Assembly (NCBI GenBank): GCA_024274995.1
Contig: JAJSAA010000200.1
Coordinates: forward strand, 1 to 41,033
Source: Deltaproteobacteria bacterium
Lineage (GTDB): Bacteria > Desulfobacterota > Desulfobulbia > Desulfobulbales > VMSU01
Reading direction: 5' to 3'
Length of the DNA stretch: 41,033 nt
This document shows positions 17,509-27,560 of the stretch, piece after piece. The notes below the pieces were generated by a model that was given only the letters and a program-made list of their open reading frames with translations, was not told the origin of the DNA and did no database searches. The position numbers and the translations under genes are program-made. Every line of letters starts with the position of its first letter. Within the stretch, counting starts at the first letter, position 1.

Positions 17509-19803
17509 ATGACTGACCAAGATAATAATGAACAATTAGAGATAATCCACGAGTTTATCAACGAGACCAGAGACATGATAAATGATCTGGAGCCCACGAT
17601 TATAGGGATGGAGGATATGGTTGGGCAGGGGTTAAACGCTGACAACAAGGAGACCCTGAATGGTGTTTTCCGTCTCTTCCATTCGGTTAAGGGCGGCGCT
17701 GGTTTTTTGAACTTCAGCCAGTTGGTGCAATGCACTCACACGGCAGAGAATCTTCTGGATCAGCTGCGAAATGGTGAGCTGGCTCTATCGTCAGAACATG
17801 TTGATCTGTTCTGCCAGTCATGCGATTTCAGCAAAGAGGCCTTGAACTATATTGAAGAGCATGGTGATGACTCCGGAATCACCGAGTTGGCCAATAATCT
17901 CATGACCCAGTTTAAAACCACTACCTCATGCTCCGCTGAGCAGACACCGGAGACAGCCCCGCGGCCGGATGAGTTGATCATTGATCTCGAAACCCCCGTC
18001 CAGCGGTTGATCTCCGCCGAAGACCGCCAGGAGTTTGTGCATGAAAACAACATCATAATCAAAAGAATCGAAACCAATCTCATCATTAATAAGAAAAATA
18101 AGAAAAATAAGAAAAAATCTGCCCCCGCTGCCATGGCGGAGGCCATCCTGACAGATATTGGTCTCTTCCATGAAAATTGTCATTTCCTGGCTTTTGGCGA
18201 ATTGGATAAACTGACCGATATTATAATGCTGGTTCTTGAGAAGTCCAAAGGCCATAAAAATACTCTCCAACGGGCTCTTCATTTCATCTGGGAACTTATC
18301 GAGGTCTTTCAGGAATCCCTTGACAATATCCTGCAATATGGCACGGATAACGTCTATGGCTTGGAGATGTATATAGAACTTTTTAACAATCTACTCCCCC
18401 CAGATGCCCAGATCAAGATACATCATCCCCCGCCCGCCCACCTCGGCGAAATTCTGATCCAGGAAGGAATCGTCGGAAACGAGGACATAGAACAGGCCCT
18501 AAGCGCCCAGGAGAGACCCATTGGCGAGATTCTGGTGGACCAGGGCCTCGCCAGCCGGGAGCAGGTAAATAAGGCCGTCAAAATCCAGAAAAAGCTGCGT
18601 CCCGCGACCGGCAAGTCCGCCGCATGCGGCAAGATCCCCAAACGTCAGGAGATTCGGGTTGACCTGGAGAAGCTGGATAATCTCATAAACCTTATTGGCG
18701 AAATCGTCATTGCCGAAAATATGGTAATTCACAGCCCCGACCTTCATAATCTGGAGTTGGATAATTTCAACAAGGCGGCCGGCCATCTAAGCAAGATTGT
18801 CCGGGAATTGCAGGAAATGGCAATGATTATCCGCATGCTACCCATCTCCGGCCTCTTCCGCCGCATGATGCGGTTGGTTCGCGATCTGTCCCGTAAATCA
18901 GGCAAAAAGGTTGAGCTTCAACTCGCAGGAGAGGACACCGAGGTGGATAAAACGGTAATTGAGAAAATAACCGACCCCCTAGTTCATCTGATACGAAACA
19001 GTCTTGACCACGGGATCGGCACCCCGGAGGAGCGCACGGCCGTCGGCAAACCGGAGAGCGGGGTATTAAGACTTGAGGCCCGCCATGAGGAAGGTGAGGT
19101 GCAGATCACCATCACTGATGACGGCCGGGGTATGGACAAGAAAAAACTCATCGCCAAGGCCGTGGACAAGGGACTGATTGAGGGCGATGGCTCCCAGCTT
19201 AGTGATGCCGAGGCACTGCAGCTTATCTTCAAACCCGGCTTTTCCACCGCCGAACAAATTACCGACATCTCAGGCCGCGGGGTAGGCATGGATGTAGTAC
19301 GCAAAAATCTTGAGGATATCAAGGGCCGGGTGGATGTCATAAGCAAACCGGGTTCCGGTACGACCATTACCCTCCATATTCCTCTGACCCTGGCCATTAT
19401 TGACGGTATGCTCATCCGGGTAGGCGGCTGCCGCTATATAATCCCCATCCTCTCCATCCGGGAGTCCTTCAAACCCGATTCATCGGCCATCACCACTACC
19501 CCGGACGGCCAGGAACTGGTGCGGGTACGCAACAATCTGCTGCCCATACTCCGCCTCCATAAAATTCATAATATAGACCCCGACAGCCGTCGTTTCGAGG
19601 ATGGAATCCTCATTATTCTCGAATCAAGAGGGGGCAATATCTGCCTCTTTGTGGATGAACTCCTGGGCCAGCAGCAAACCGTTATAAAAAGCCTTTCCCA
19701 CTATATCAGCCAGCAGGGTGAGGTAAGCGGAGTCTCTGGCTGTACCATACTGAGCGATGGTGAAGTCTGCCTAATTTTGGATGTCCAGGCCCTTGTCGAA
19801 TAA
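17509..19803 (+). CDS. cheA: chemotaxis histidine kinase CheA with two MshEN/T2SSE-N-like repeats in the middle
   Basis: Hpt LFHSVKGGAGFLNF; LGEILIQEGIVGNEDIEQAL / IGEILVDQGLASREQVNKAV; P3 RVDLEKLDNLINLIGEIVIAENM; LIRNSLDHGI; DDGRGMD; GRGVGMDVVRKN; C-terminal CheW-like domain. Confidence 0.95.
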   Translation: MTDQDNNEQLEIIHEFINETRDMINDLEPTIIGMEDMVGQGLNADNKETLNGVFRLFHSVKGGAGFLNFSQLVQCTHTAENLLDQLRNGELALSSEHVDLFCQSCDFSKEALNYIEEHGDDSGITELANNLMTQFKTTTSCSAEQTPETAPRPDELIIDLETPVQRLISAEDRQEFVHENNIIIKRIETNLIINKKNKKNKKKSAPAAMAEAILTDIGLFHENCHFLAFGELDKLTDIIMLVLEKSKGHKNTLQRALHFIWELIEVFQESLDNILQYGTDNVYGLEMYIELFNNLLPPDAQIKIHHPPPAHLGEILIQEGIVGNEDIEQALSAQERPIGEILVDQGLASREQVNKAVKIQKKLRPATGKSAACGKIPKRQEIRVDLEKLDNLINLIGEIVIAENMVIHSPDLHNLELDNFNKAAGHLSKIVRELQEMAMIIRMLPISGLFRRMMRLVRDLSRKSGKKVELQLAGEDTEVDKTVIEKITDPLVHLIRNSLDHGIGTPEERTAVGKPESGVLRLEARHEEGEVQITITDDGRGMDKKKLIAKAVDKGLIEGDGSQLSDAEALQLIFKPGFSTAEQITDISGRGVGMDVVRKNLEDIKGRVDVISKPGSGTTITLHIPLTLAIIDGMLIRVGGCRYIIPILSIRESFKPDSSAITTTPDGQELVRVRNNLLPILRLHKIHNIDPDSRRFEDGILIILESRGGNICLFVDELLGQQQTVIKSLSHYISQQGEVSGVSGCTILSDGEVCLILDVQALVE
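18088..18114 (+). repeat. in-frame 9-nt tandem repeat (AATAAGAAA)x3 encoding NKKNKKNKK
   Basis: Exact three copies read in cheA. Confidence 0.95.
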
Positions 19804-19826
19804 CAAAAGCAGCACAGGAGATAACC

Positions 19827-20306
19827 ATGACAGATGAAATCGATGATGAACTGTGGGATGATGACGAAGACACCCAGAAAGATAAATATCTGACCTTTCA
19901 TCTTGCCGCCGAGGATTACGGCCTGGATATTGCCTGCATTACCGAAATCATCGGCATCCAGAAAATTACCGTAGTTCCCAACATGCCGCCCTTTATCAAA
20001 GGGGTAATAAACCTGCGCGGCAAGGTGGTACCCATCATGGATATAAGATGCCGTTTTGAGATTGAAGAACGCGAATATGATGAACGCACCTGTATAATCG
20101 TGGCCGACATCAAAGGCACGGCAGTAGGCCTGATCGTTGATCAGGTAAACGAGGTCATAGATATTCCTGAAGAACGTATTGAACCACCCCCGGAAAGCGG
20201 CGGCCGGAGCTATTCTCGCTATATCAGCGGCATAGGCAAGGTAGGGGAGAAAGTAAAAATTTTATTAGATATAAACACCCTGCTCTTTGATGAAGACCCA
20301 GAATAG
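19827..20306 (+). CDS. cheW: chemotaxis coupling protein CheW
   Basis: YLTFHLAAEDYGLDIACITEIIGIQKITVVPNMPPFIKGVINLRGKVVPIMDIRCRFEI...GLIVDQVNEVIDI. Confidence 0.96.
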   Translation: MTDEIDDELWDDDEDTQKDKYLTFHLAAEDYGLDIACITEIIGIQKITVVPNMPPFIKGVINLRGKVVPIMDIRCRFEIEEREYDERTCIIVADIKGTAVGLIVDQVNEVIDIPEERIEPPPESGGRSYSRYISGIGKVGEKVKILLDINTLLFDEDPE

Positions 20307-20354
20307 ACCCGCAACACGTGGAGCCAGAGGCCCAAACTGCGGATATAAACTTTC

Positions 20355-20382
20355 GGTCACCCATGACTATCCATGGGTGACC
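20355..20382 (+). repeat. strong intergenic hairpin (11-bp perfect stem, 6-nt loop)
   Basis: GGTCACCCATG-actatc-CATGGGTGACC between cheW and mcp. Confidence 0.9.
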
Positions 20383-20417
20383 CGAATAAATTATTTTTTA
20401 GCAAAAGGAGACCAGAG

Positions 20418-22583
20418 ATGAAACTCTTCACCAAATTAACCGGATCGTTTGCCATTGTAGCCCTGATCTGCGCCATTGTCGGCTTGGTGGGCTGGCAGGG
20501 CATTAAGGCCACCAATAATGGACTTAGTGAGGTAGTCAATAAAAGCCTGCCCGGCATAAAGGCCATGGGCCTTCTCATGGAGGGGATGAACGGGATCAAG
20601 AGTGCCGAGCGCACCATGATTATCTCCTCCATTGATTACAAGACCCGAGAACACGAGTATAACATTCTTGAAAAACGCTGGGCCATATTTGACCAGGGCT
20701 ATAATTTATACGATTCCCTGAGCAAAACACCGGGAGAAAAAAAGATCTGGCAAAAGATAAAAGCCAGCACCATCGCCTGGAAAGCCGAGCATAAGCAGTT
20801 AGTTGAGCTGGTGCATAGCGTCAAAATGGATGACATAGAGTCCTTAGAGGCCATCCTCTGGCACCGGCAGTTAGATCATATAAACTGGGTCAAACAACTG
20901 GAAGAGGCAGTCAGCCAGAATCGGGAGTTTACCGGCCAGTTAGACCCCGCCAAATGCGGGCTGGGTAAATGGATGGCCGACTATGTATCCTCCGACAATA
21001 CCTTTAACAGTAAGTTAAACGCCCTGGTCGCCCCCCATGAGCGCCTGCACGCCTTGGGCCGTAAGATCAACAATTTAATAGCCCAGGGCAAGATTACCGC
21101 CGCCCAAAAGGTCTTTAACCAGGAGGTGAAACCCACTCTGGCTGAAATAGAGCGGCATTTTGGTATATTAATCGCCGCCGTGCGGATTAATATTGACTCC
21201 CTGGATCAGGCCCGCCAGATTGCCTTTGGCAGCGAACGCATCGTCTTCAGCCAGTTAAGCCAAGAGGCCAACGCCCTCCTGGCCTTGGTGGGAAAAGAGG
21301 CGGATAAGACCCGTGACCGGGGGCTGACCACAGCTCATCGCAGTACCAGCACGGCCCTGATTGCGGTAGTCCTTGGTATTATTATCGCTTTGACCTTTGG
21401 TTTCTTCCTCTCTAAGGGTATCGCCGAACCTATCAATAGGGTTGTACGGATTATCAAAGAAATGAGCAGGGGGCATCTCAAGGAACGACTTAATATGAAC
21501 CGGAGCGATGAAATTGGCCAGATGGCCGACACCCTGGATAATTACAGCAATGAGCTCCAAAACGGCACGGTAAAGGCCCTTACCATGTTAGCCGCCGGTG
21601 ACCTGACCTTTGAGGCCGTCCCCAAGGATGACGAAGACGCCCTGGGTAACGCCTTGAAAAAAGCCGGCGATGACCTTAATATGATCATCAACGAGATTAA
21701 TATGGCCGCCCAGCAAATCGCCTCCGGCTCTAATGAGGTCTCAAATTCCAGCCAGGCCCTGAGTCAGGGAGCCACCGAGTCGGCCGCCGCCCTGGAGGAG
21801 ATTTCCGCCTCCATGACCGAATTGGCCTCTCAGACCACCACCAATGCCGAAAATGCCAATCAGGCCAATCAGCTGGCCCAGCAATCCCGTGACGAAGCTG
21901 AAAAGGGTAACCACCAGATGAACGAGCTCATGGGAGCCATGACCGAGATAAATGAGTCTTCTCAGAATATCTCCAAGATCATCAAGGTAATCGATGAAAT
22001 CGCCTTCCAGACCAACCTGCTGGCCTTAAACGCCGCCGTCGAGGCCGCCCGGGCCGGTAAGCACGGCAAGGGCTTTGCCGTAGTTGCCGAGGAGGTCAGA
22101 AACCTCGCGGCCCGCAGTGCCAAGGCCGCCAGCGAGACAGCAGAATTAATCGAAGGCTCGGCCGAAAAAGTGGCAACCGGCTCCCAGTTGGCCGACCAAA
22201 CCGCTGAGGCCTTAAAAGGCATTGTAACTGGTTCCACCAAAGTCACCGATTTAGTGGCGGAGATCGCCGCCGCCTCCAACGAGCAGGCCAACGGTATAGC
22301 CCAGATCAACCAGGGATTAAGCCAGATTGAGCAGGTAACCCAGCAAAATACTGCGGCCTCCGAGCAGGGAGCCGCGGCCGCGGCAGAGCTCTCCGGCCAA
22401 GCCGAACAGATGCGCGAAATGTTAGCCAGGTTCACCACCCGCAACCATACCGGCGGCGGCCAGAGCTCCTACCAAAGCGCCCTGCCACACCCGGCTGGAG
22501 CCTTAAATAAGGTGTCTCACAGCTGCTCTCCGCGGCCCAGCGAGATAATCGCCCTTGATGATTCGGAATTTGGTAAATTCTGA
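20418..22583 (+). CDS. methyl-accepting chemotaxis protein with CZB-like zinc-binding motif in the sensor region
   Basis: [105 protein letters not shown] signalling tip. RBS aaaggag; start at 20418. Confidence 0.94.
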   Translation: MKLFTKLTGSFAIVALICAIVGLVGWQGIKATNNGLSEVVNKSLPGIKAMGLLMEGMNGIKSAERTMIISSIDYKTREHEYNILEKRWAIFDQGYNLYDSLSKTPGEKKIWQKIKASTIAWKAEHKQLVELVHSVKMDDIESLEAILWHRQLDHINWVKQLEEAVSQNREFTGQLDPAKCGLGKWMADYVSSDNTFNSKLNALVAPHERLHALGRKINNLIAQGKITAAQKVFNQEVKPTLAEIERHFGILIAAVRINIDSLDQARQIAFGSERIVFSQLSQEANALLALVGKEADKTRDRGLTTAHRSTSTALIAVVLGIIIALTFGFFLSKGIAEPINRVVRIIKEMSRGHLKERLNMNRSDEIGQMADTLDNYSNELQNGTVKALTMLAAGDLTFEAVPKDDEDALGNALKKAGDDLNMIINEINMAAQQIASGSNEVSNSSQALSQGATESAAALEEISASMTELASQTTTNAENANQANQLAQQSRDEAEKGNHQMNELMGAMTEINESSQNISKIIKVIDEIAFQTNLLALNAAVEAARAGKHGKGFAVVAEEVRNLAARSAKAASETAELIEGSAEKVATGSQLADQTAEALKGIVTGSTKVTDLVAEIAAASNEQANGIAQINQGLSQIEQVTQQNTAASEQGAAAAAELSGQAEQMREMLARFTTRNHTGGGQSSYQSALPHPAGALNKVSHSCSPRPSEIIALDDSEFGKF

Positions 22584-22722
22584 GGATAACCAGCTGAGCT
22601 GAAATCAACCATTAGACGGGACAGACTGATGCCCGCTGACAAGTCGCTTCCGGCGTTCAGACGAAGGAGCACACAAGTGAAAAGTAAATCGACCAACTGA
22701 TACGTGGGGGGAAATCACAAAA

Positions 22723-23580
22723 ATGGAGATACCAGCCAACGACACCATCGCCCTCAGCAGCGAAGAATTCAAACTGCTGAGGGATCTGGTCTATGAACGT
22801 TTTGGTATCAACCTCACAGAGGCCAAAAGAGACTTAGTGGTAAGTCGTCTGCAGAATGTCCTCCAGCTCCAGAGTTTTGATAGTTTTAAAAGCTATTACC
22901 AATACCTTATAACCGATCGTACCAACCAGGGATTAAACGAATTAATCAACCATATTTCCACCAATTTTTCATATTTTTACCGGGAAAACGCCCATTTTGA
23001 TTTCTTCTCAAGGCAGGCGCTCCCCCAGTTGATAGAAAAGCTGCGCCACCGTAACAGTTATGATATCCGGCTGTGGACAGCGGGTTGCTCCACTGGCGAA
23101 GAACCTTATATGCTTATTATGCTGATGATGGAACATCTCGGACTTGATTATGGGAATTGGGATGCCGGGTTGCTCGCCACCGACATTTCGGAGAGGGTTT
23201 TAAAGACCGCGGCCAAAGCGCTATATCCCCTTGACCGCATAGAGCGGGTGCCAGCCCATATCCGCCAGCGTTATTTTAAAACGGCGGGCAACGGTATGGC
23301 CGCGATGAGCAGCAAGGTTAAGGAGAATATAACCCTGCGCCGTTTTAACCTCATGAACCCGTTTCCCTTTAAAAAACCATTCCAGATGATCTTCTGCCGC
23401 AACGTCATGATCTATTTTGATAAACCAACCAGAGATAAGCTGATAAAGCGTTTTCACCAAGTACTTGAACCAGGCGGCTACCTCTTTATCGGTCACTCAG
23501 AGTCTCTGGGCCGCACTCAGAAGCTCTATAAATATGTAATACCGGCCTGTTATCAAAAAATAGATGACGGAAAAGCGTAA
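22723..23580 (+). CDS. cheR: chemotaxis protein methyltransferase CheR
   Basis: FFRE-like SYFYRENAHFDFF, LWTAGCSTGEEPYML, ATDISERVL, FCRNVMIYF, LFIGHSESL. Confidence 0.96.
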   Translation: MEIPANDTIALSSEEFKLLRDLVYERFGINLTEAKRDLVVSRLQNVLQLQSFDSFKSYYQYLITDRTNQGLNELINHISTNFSYFYRENAHFDFFSRQALPQLIEKLRHRNSYDIRLWTAGCSTGEEPYMLIMLMMEHLGLDYGNWDAGLLATDISERVLKTAAKALYPLDRIERVPAHIRQRYFKTAGNGMAAMSSKVKENITLRRFNLMNPFPFKKPFQMIFCRNVMIYFDKPTRDKLIKRFHQVLEPGGYLFIGHSESLGRTQKLYKYVIPACYQKIDDGKA

Positions 23581-23643
23581 GCCAGTCATCAGCAGTCTTT
23601 TACAAATTCTCCTAATTACAGTCAGTTAGTTCCAAATAAAAAC

Positions 23644-24705
23644 ATGCCATCCAAGCCAAAACGAAAAATCAGAGTTCTTATAGTTGATGACTCATCGCTG
23701 GTGCGTCATATATTAAGCGACGGCATAAATACCGACCCCGACCTTGAGGTTGTGGGTACGGCCCCTGAGCCATTTACAGCACGGGATAAAATTGTCCGGT
23801 TAAAACCGGACGTCATGACTCTCGACGTGAATATGCCACGCATGGACGGGGTAGAATTCCTGCGCCGCCTAATGCCGCAATACCCCATTCCTGTAGTTAT
23901 GGTGAGTTCCCTTACCCAGCGTGGTAAAAAAATCACCTTAGACGCCCTTGATGCCGGAGCGGTGGATTTTGTCTCCAAACCAGGCACGGATATAAGCCGC
24001 GGCCTGCAAGGCATGATGACCGAACTCTGCGCCAAGATAAAAATCGCCTCTACTGCCAATGTCTCCCACTGGAAAAACAAAAAATTTACCCTCCCCAGCC
24101 AACGCCGTTTGCAGAACAATGGTTCTCTAACCAGTTCCACTGACAGGATTATCGCCATAGGGGCCTCCACCGGCGGCACCGAGGCCGTGCGTATAGTATT
24201 AAGCAGCCTGCCTGCCACCGCCCCGGGCATAGTGGTAGTGCAACACATGCCGTCCGAATTCACTCAAATGTTCGCCGAGCGTCTAAACATATGCTGCGCC
24301 ATGCGGGTCAAAGAGGCCCGCAGCGGCGACCAGGTTACCAACGGCCTGGCCCTAATCGCCCCTGGTGAGCAGCATATGACCATCAACTACACCGACGGCA
24401 TCTACAAGGTTATCTGTAAACCTGGGGAAAAAATATGCGGTCATTGCCCCTCGGTAGAGGTAATGATGAACTCCGTGGCCCGCCAGGCCGGAGCCCGGGC
24501 CATCGGTATCATGCTCACTGGTATGGGGCATGACGGGGCCGACGCCATGCTGGCCATGCGTAAGGCCGGAGCCCGAACCCTGGCTCAGGACGAGAAGTCA
24601 TCCGTGGTCTTCGGCATGCCGAAAGAGGCCTACGAGCGTGGTGGTGCCGAGCGCCTGTTGCCCATAGACAATATAGCAGGTGAGATTATAAAATTATTAT
24701 CGTAA
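23644..24705 (+). CDS. cheB: chemotaxis protein-glutamate methylesterase CheB
   Basis: VLIVDDSSLVRHIL..LDVNMPRMDGVEFL..FVSKPG; AIGASTGGTEAVR, VVQHMPSEFTQMFAERL, MLTGMGHDGADAM. Confidence 0.97.
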   Translation: MPSKPKRKIRVLIVDDSSLVRHILSDGINTDPDLEVVGTAPEPFTARDKIVRLKPDVMTLDVNMPRMDGVEFLRRLMPQYPIPVVMVSSLTQRGKKITLDALDAGAVDFVSKPGTDISRGLQGMMTELCAKIKIASTANVSHWKNKKFTLPSQRRLQNNGSLTSSTDRIIAIGASTGGTEAVRIVLSSLPATAPGIVVVQHMPSEFTQMFAERLNICCAMRVKEARSGDQVTNGLALIAPGEQHMTINYTDGIYKVICKPGEKICGHCPSVEVMMNSVARQAGARAIGIMLTGMGHDGADAMLAMRKAGARTLAQDEKSSVVFGMPKEAYERGGAERLLPIDNIAGEIIKLLS

Positions 24706-24824
24706 CTGCTGGTAACTATTCAGCTAATTATCCAGACGGGTTCAGCCCCTATTTTATAAGGAACAGGCATCCCGACTAATTCAATGGTATGTTAGCAAAA
24801 TAAAAGAAGGAGTGTAATTACGAA

Positions 24825-25229
24825 ATGAATATTATGATAGCTGAAGACGATCCGACCTGCGGTACCCTGTTGCAGGAATTACTACGGCCCTACGGCCAAT
24901 GCCAGAGGGCCCAAAACGGCTTGGAAGCGGTGGAGCTTTACAGACAAAGTTTGAGCACAGGCCCGCCATTTGATCTGATCTGCCTCGATATTATGATGCC
25001 CGTCATGAACGGCCAGGATGCCCTGCGAGAAATAAGAAGATTAGAACGTCAACACGGTATCGGCGGCTTTGATATGGTAAAAATCATCATGACCACCGTT
25101 CTGGAAGATGCCAAGAATATCATCCAGGCCCTGGTTAGAGGCCCCTGTGAGGGCTATATAACCAAGCCCATATCCCGTCAGGCCATTAATGATAAGATGC
25201 AGGAGCTGGGGTTTAAAAAATTACAGTGA
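24825..25229 (+). CDS. CheY-like single-domain response regulator
   Basis: MIAEDDPTCGTLL...LICLDIMMPVMNGQDAL...IMTTV...YITKPI; RBS aaggag. Confidence 0.93.
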   Translation: MNIMIAEDDPTCGTLLQELLRPYGQCQRAQNGLEAVELYRQSLSTGPPFDLICLDIMMPVMNGQDALREIRRLERQHGIGGFDMVKIIMTTVLEDAKNIIQALVRGPCEGYITKPISRQAINDKMQELGFKKLQ

Positions 25230-25254
25230 CTATTCTCAGCAAGGGCTAAAAAAA

Positions 25255-27177
25255 TCATCTCAACGATTCGGCAAACACCTTTCTGATCACTGGGGCCAGA
25301 TTATCCTCCACAAGCGGTTTCATAACCACGGCCCTGATTCCCTGAGCCAGAGCCTCCTCCTCATTTAACTGTTCATAATTGCCGGTGCAGATGATAACCG
25401 CCATCTCAGGTTTAATCGCCATCACCTCCTGGGCCAACTGCATACCACTCAGCCCCGGCATAACCTGATCGACAATGAGCAAGTCGTAGTCTTCGGGAGA
25501 CTTTTTAAATATTTCCAGGGCCTCATCGCCGTTGGTAACTGCGTTAACCCGGTAACCGAGACGCTCCAAAAGCAGGCGGCCAAGATCGGCGATGATCTCC
25601 TCATCGTCAACAAAGAGAAGGGACTCGCCGCCGTTAACAGCAAGCCTGGCCTCAGCGTCCTTACCACCTTTCAGGGCCAGGGTTTCCGTTTCTATCGCCG
25701 GTAGATAAACCGCGAAACTGGTACCCCTGCCAACCACGCTATCCACCGTGATCCAGCCCCCATGACTGCTGACAATACCCTGTACCACGGACAATCCCAG
25801 CCCTGTCCCTTTACCAACCTCCTTGGTGGTAAAATAAGGATCGAAAATCCGTTCCTTGACATTCTCGGCAATTCCGCAGCCGGTGTCACTAACCCGCAGC
25901 CGGACATAGGAGGCGGGTTTAAATTCACCCCCTTCAGGCAGATCTGCCGCCGGCACCTCCACACAGACCAGCTCCACACTCAGGCGACCGTCCTTATTCT
26001 CCATGGCGTGGGCGGCGTTGGTACAGAGGTTCATCAATACCTGATGGAGCAGGGTTGGATCAGACATAATCTGGGCGCAATTATCAATACTCTGGTTTAT
26101 CTCGATAGTGGCGGGCAGACTCGCCCGTAAAAGATTCAAGACCTCATTAACAATAAGATGGGGAGAAATAGGCTGGCGTTCCTGCTCCTGCTGACGGCTG
26201 AAAAAAAGAATCTGGCGCACCAGATCACGAGCCCGGCGGCCAGCCTGCAAAACCAGCTCTATATACTCCCTGGCCCTGTTACAATCCGACACCTCATGTT
26301 TGGCTAATTCGCCATAGCCCAGAATAGCAGTAAGTATATTATTGAAATCATGGGCAATCCCCCCGGCCAGAGTACCGATGGCCTCCATCTTCTGGGCCTG
26401 CCGTAACTGACGGGCCAGATCAGCGGTTTCCCGCTCATGCTCGACTTGTTCTGAGATATCACGCAATATCCCCAGGGCGTGCCAGGACTCATTATAGAAG
26501 ATAGAAGATACCGAAACCTCCATGGGAAATTCCCGGCCGTCCTTTCTGAGGGCCGCCGCCTGAATGGTATGACTCACTGCCTTACCAGTACCGTTACGCA
26601 TAAAACGCTCAAAACCACGCACGAAATCATTCTGATAACGGGAGGGAGCCAGCAGACTATGCAAACCATGGCCCAGCAACTCCCCGTCCTCATACTCAAA
26701 GATGGTGGCAGCGGCGGGATTACAGAAGACAATCTTGCCGTGCGCGTCAATCATGAAAATGGCATCAGTGACGGCGGTGGTAATTGATTCATACATATCC
26801 TCCCGCAGGCGCAGCTCGCTGGCCTGGCGGCTTAAAATCTGATTAGCGGTCTTCAGCTCACCCTCAAGATATTCCAACTCCTTTAACACCAGAGCCCATT
26901 TCCGAAATCCAGCCCCCAAAAACAAAAAACCCAGCAAAAAGCAAATATCGGCAATACTTTCCAGGCTATTAGCTCCGAAAACAGCATAATTAAGCGGGTT
27001 AAACTCAGCGCCTATCTCGACAATCAGGGCCATGGCCATGAAAAGCCCGCCCGCGGCCACCAGGCGTGAAACTGGTCTTCTCCTGATGACGATGGAACTC
27101 TTAATATTAATGATTTTATAGGTGATAAAAAACAGAAGCAGAACGCCGATGGATTTCAACAAGATGTTTATGCTCAT
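25255..27177 (-). CDS. membrane PAS hybrid histidine kinase with C-terminal receiver
   Basis: N-terminal TMs, PAS ([26 protein letters not shown]), [70 protein letters not shown]. Confidence 0.94.
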   Translation of the reverse strand: MSINILLKSIGVLLLFFITYKIINIKSSIVIRRRPVSRLVAAGGLFMAMALIVEIGAEFNPLNYAVFGANSLESIADICFLLGFLFLGAGFRKWALVLKELEYLEGELKTANQILSRQASELRLREDMYESITTAVTDAIFMIDAHGKIVFCNPAAATIFEYEDGELLGHGLHSLLAPSRYQNDFVRGFERFMRNGTGKAVSHTIQAAALRKDGREFPMEVSVSSIFYNESWHALGILRDISEQVEHERETADLARQLRQAQKMEAIGTLAGGIAHDFNNILTAILGYGELAKHEVSDCNRAREYIELVLQAGRRARDLVRQILFFSRQQEQERQPISPHLIVNEVLNLLRASLPATIEINQSIDNCAQIMSDPTLLHQVLMNLCTNAAHAMENKDGRLSVELVCVEVPAADLPEGGEFKPASYVRLRVSDTGCGIAENVKERIFDPYFTTKEVGKGTGLGLSVVQGIVSSHGGWITVDSVVGRGTSFAVYLPAIETETLALKGGKDAEARLAVNGGESLLFVDDEEIIADLGRLLLERLGYRVNAVTNGDEALEIFKKSPEDYDLLIVDQVMPGLSGMQLAQEVMAIKPEMAVIICTGNYEQLNEEEALAQGIRAVVMKPLVEDNLAPVIRKVFAESLR

Positions 27178-27218
27178 AGTGAGAGAGATTTAAACCAATT
27201 ATTAAGCATTTTCAAAGC

Positions 27219-27259
27219 AAAAAAGGGGCCTTGGTAAAATAAACCAAATCCCCCTTTTA
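27219..27259 (-). terminator. Rho-independent terminator-like hairpin downstream of tRNA-Thr
   Basis: Minus strand: AAAAGGGGGATTTGGT-ttatttt-ACCAAGGCCCCTTTTTTGC, stem followed by T run. Confidence 0.7.
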
Positions 27260-27352
27260 TTGTAACTCCCATGCCCGATTGCCCGGGCATAACGAAACAT
27301 GAAAATCGTGCTGGGCCAATACCCTTGGCAGGTGATTTTCATATAAAACTTT

Positions 27353-27427
27353 TGGAGCCGGTGATGGGAGTTGAACCCGCGACCTACGCATTACGAGTGC
27401 GTTGCTCTACCACTGAGCTACACCGGC
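27353..27427 (-). tRNA. tRNA-Thr (anticodon CGT), CCA encoded
   Basis: GCCGGTGTAGCTCAGTGGTAGAGCAACGCACTCGTAATGCGTAGGTCGCGGGTTCAACTCCCATCACCGGCTCCA; 7-bp acceptor stem, anticodon loop CTCGTAA, T-loop GGTTCAACTCC. Confidence 0.95.
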
Positions 27428-27560
27428 CGATATATGAACAGAGCGGCCGCTCACGGCCCATCTCTCTGGCAGGATGATGACGAACGTAACGGTCGATTAA
27501 GACCGGGGCCGTCATTCACGTTTCTGCTCTTAACAATTTTGACAAAATCTGTCAAGATAA

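Noticed and set aside
18984-19415. 143-aa minus-strand ORF inside cheA
   Set aside because: Serine-rich low-complexity antisense frame within strongly conserved CheA coding sequence.
21962-22444. 160-aa minus-strand ORF inside mcp
   Set aside because: Ala-rich antisense shadow of the conserved MCP signalling domain.
22677-22700. 7-codon ORF GTG AAA AGT AAA TCG ACC AAC TGA with an upstream aaggag, before cheR
   Set aside because: Possible leader peptide, but too short and without an obvious regulatory codon run or attenuator; not supportable from sequence alone.
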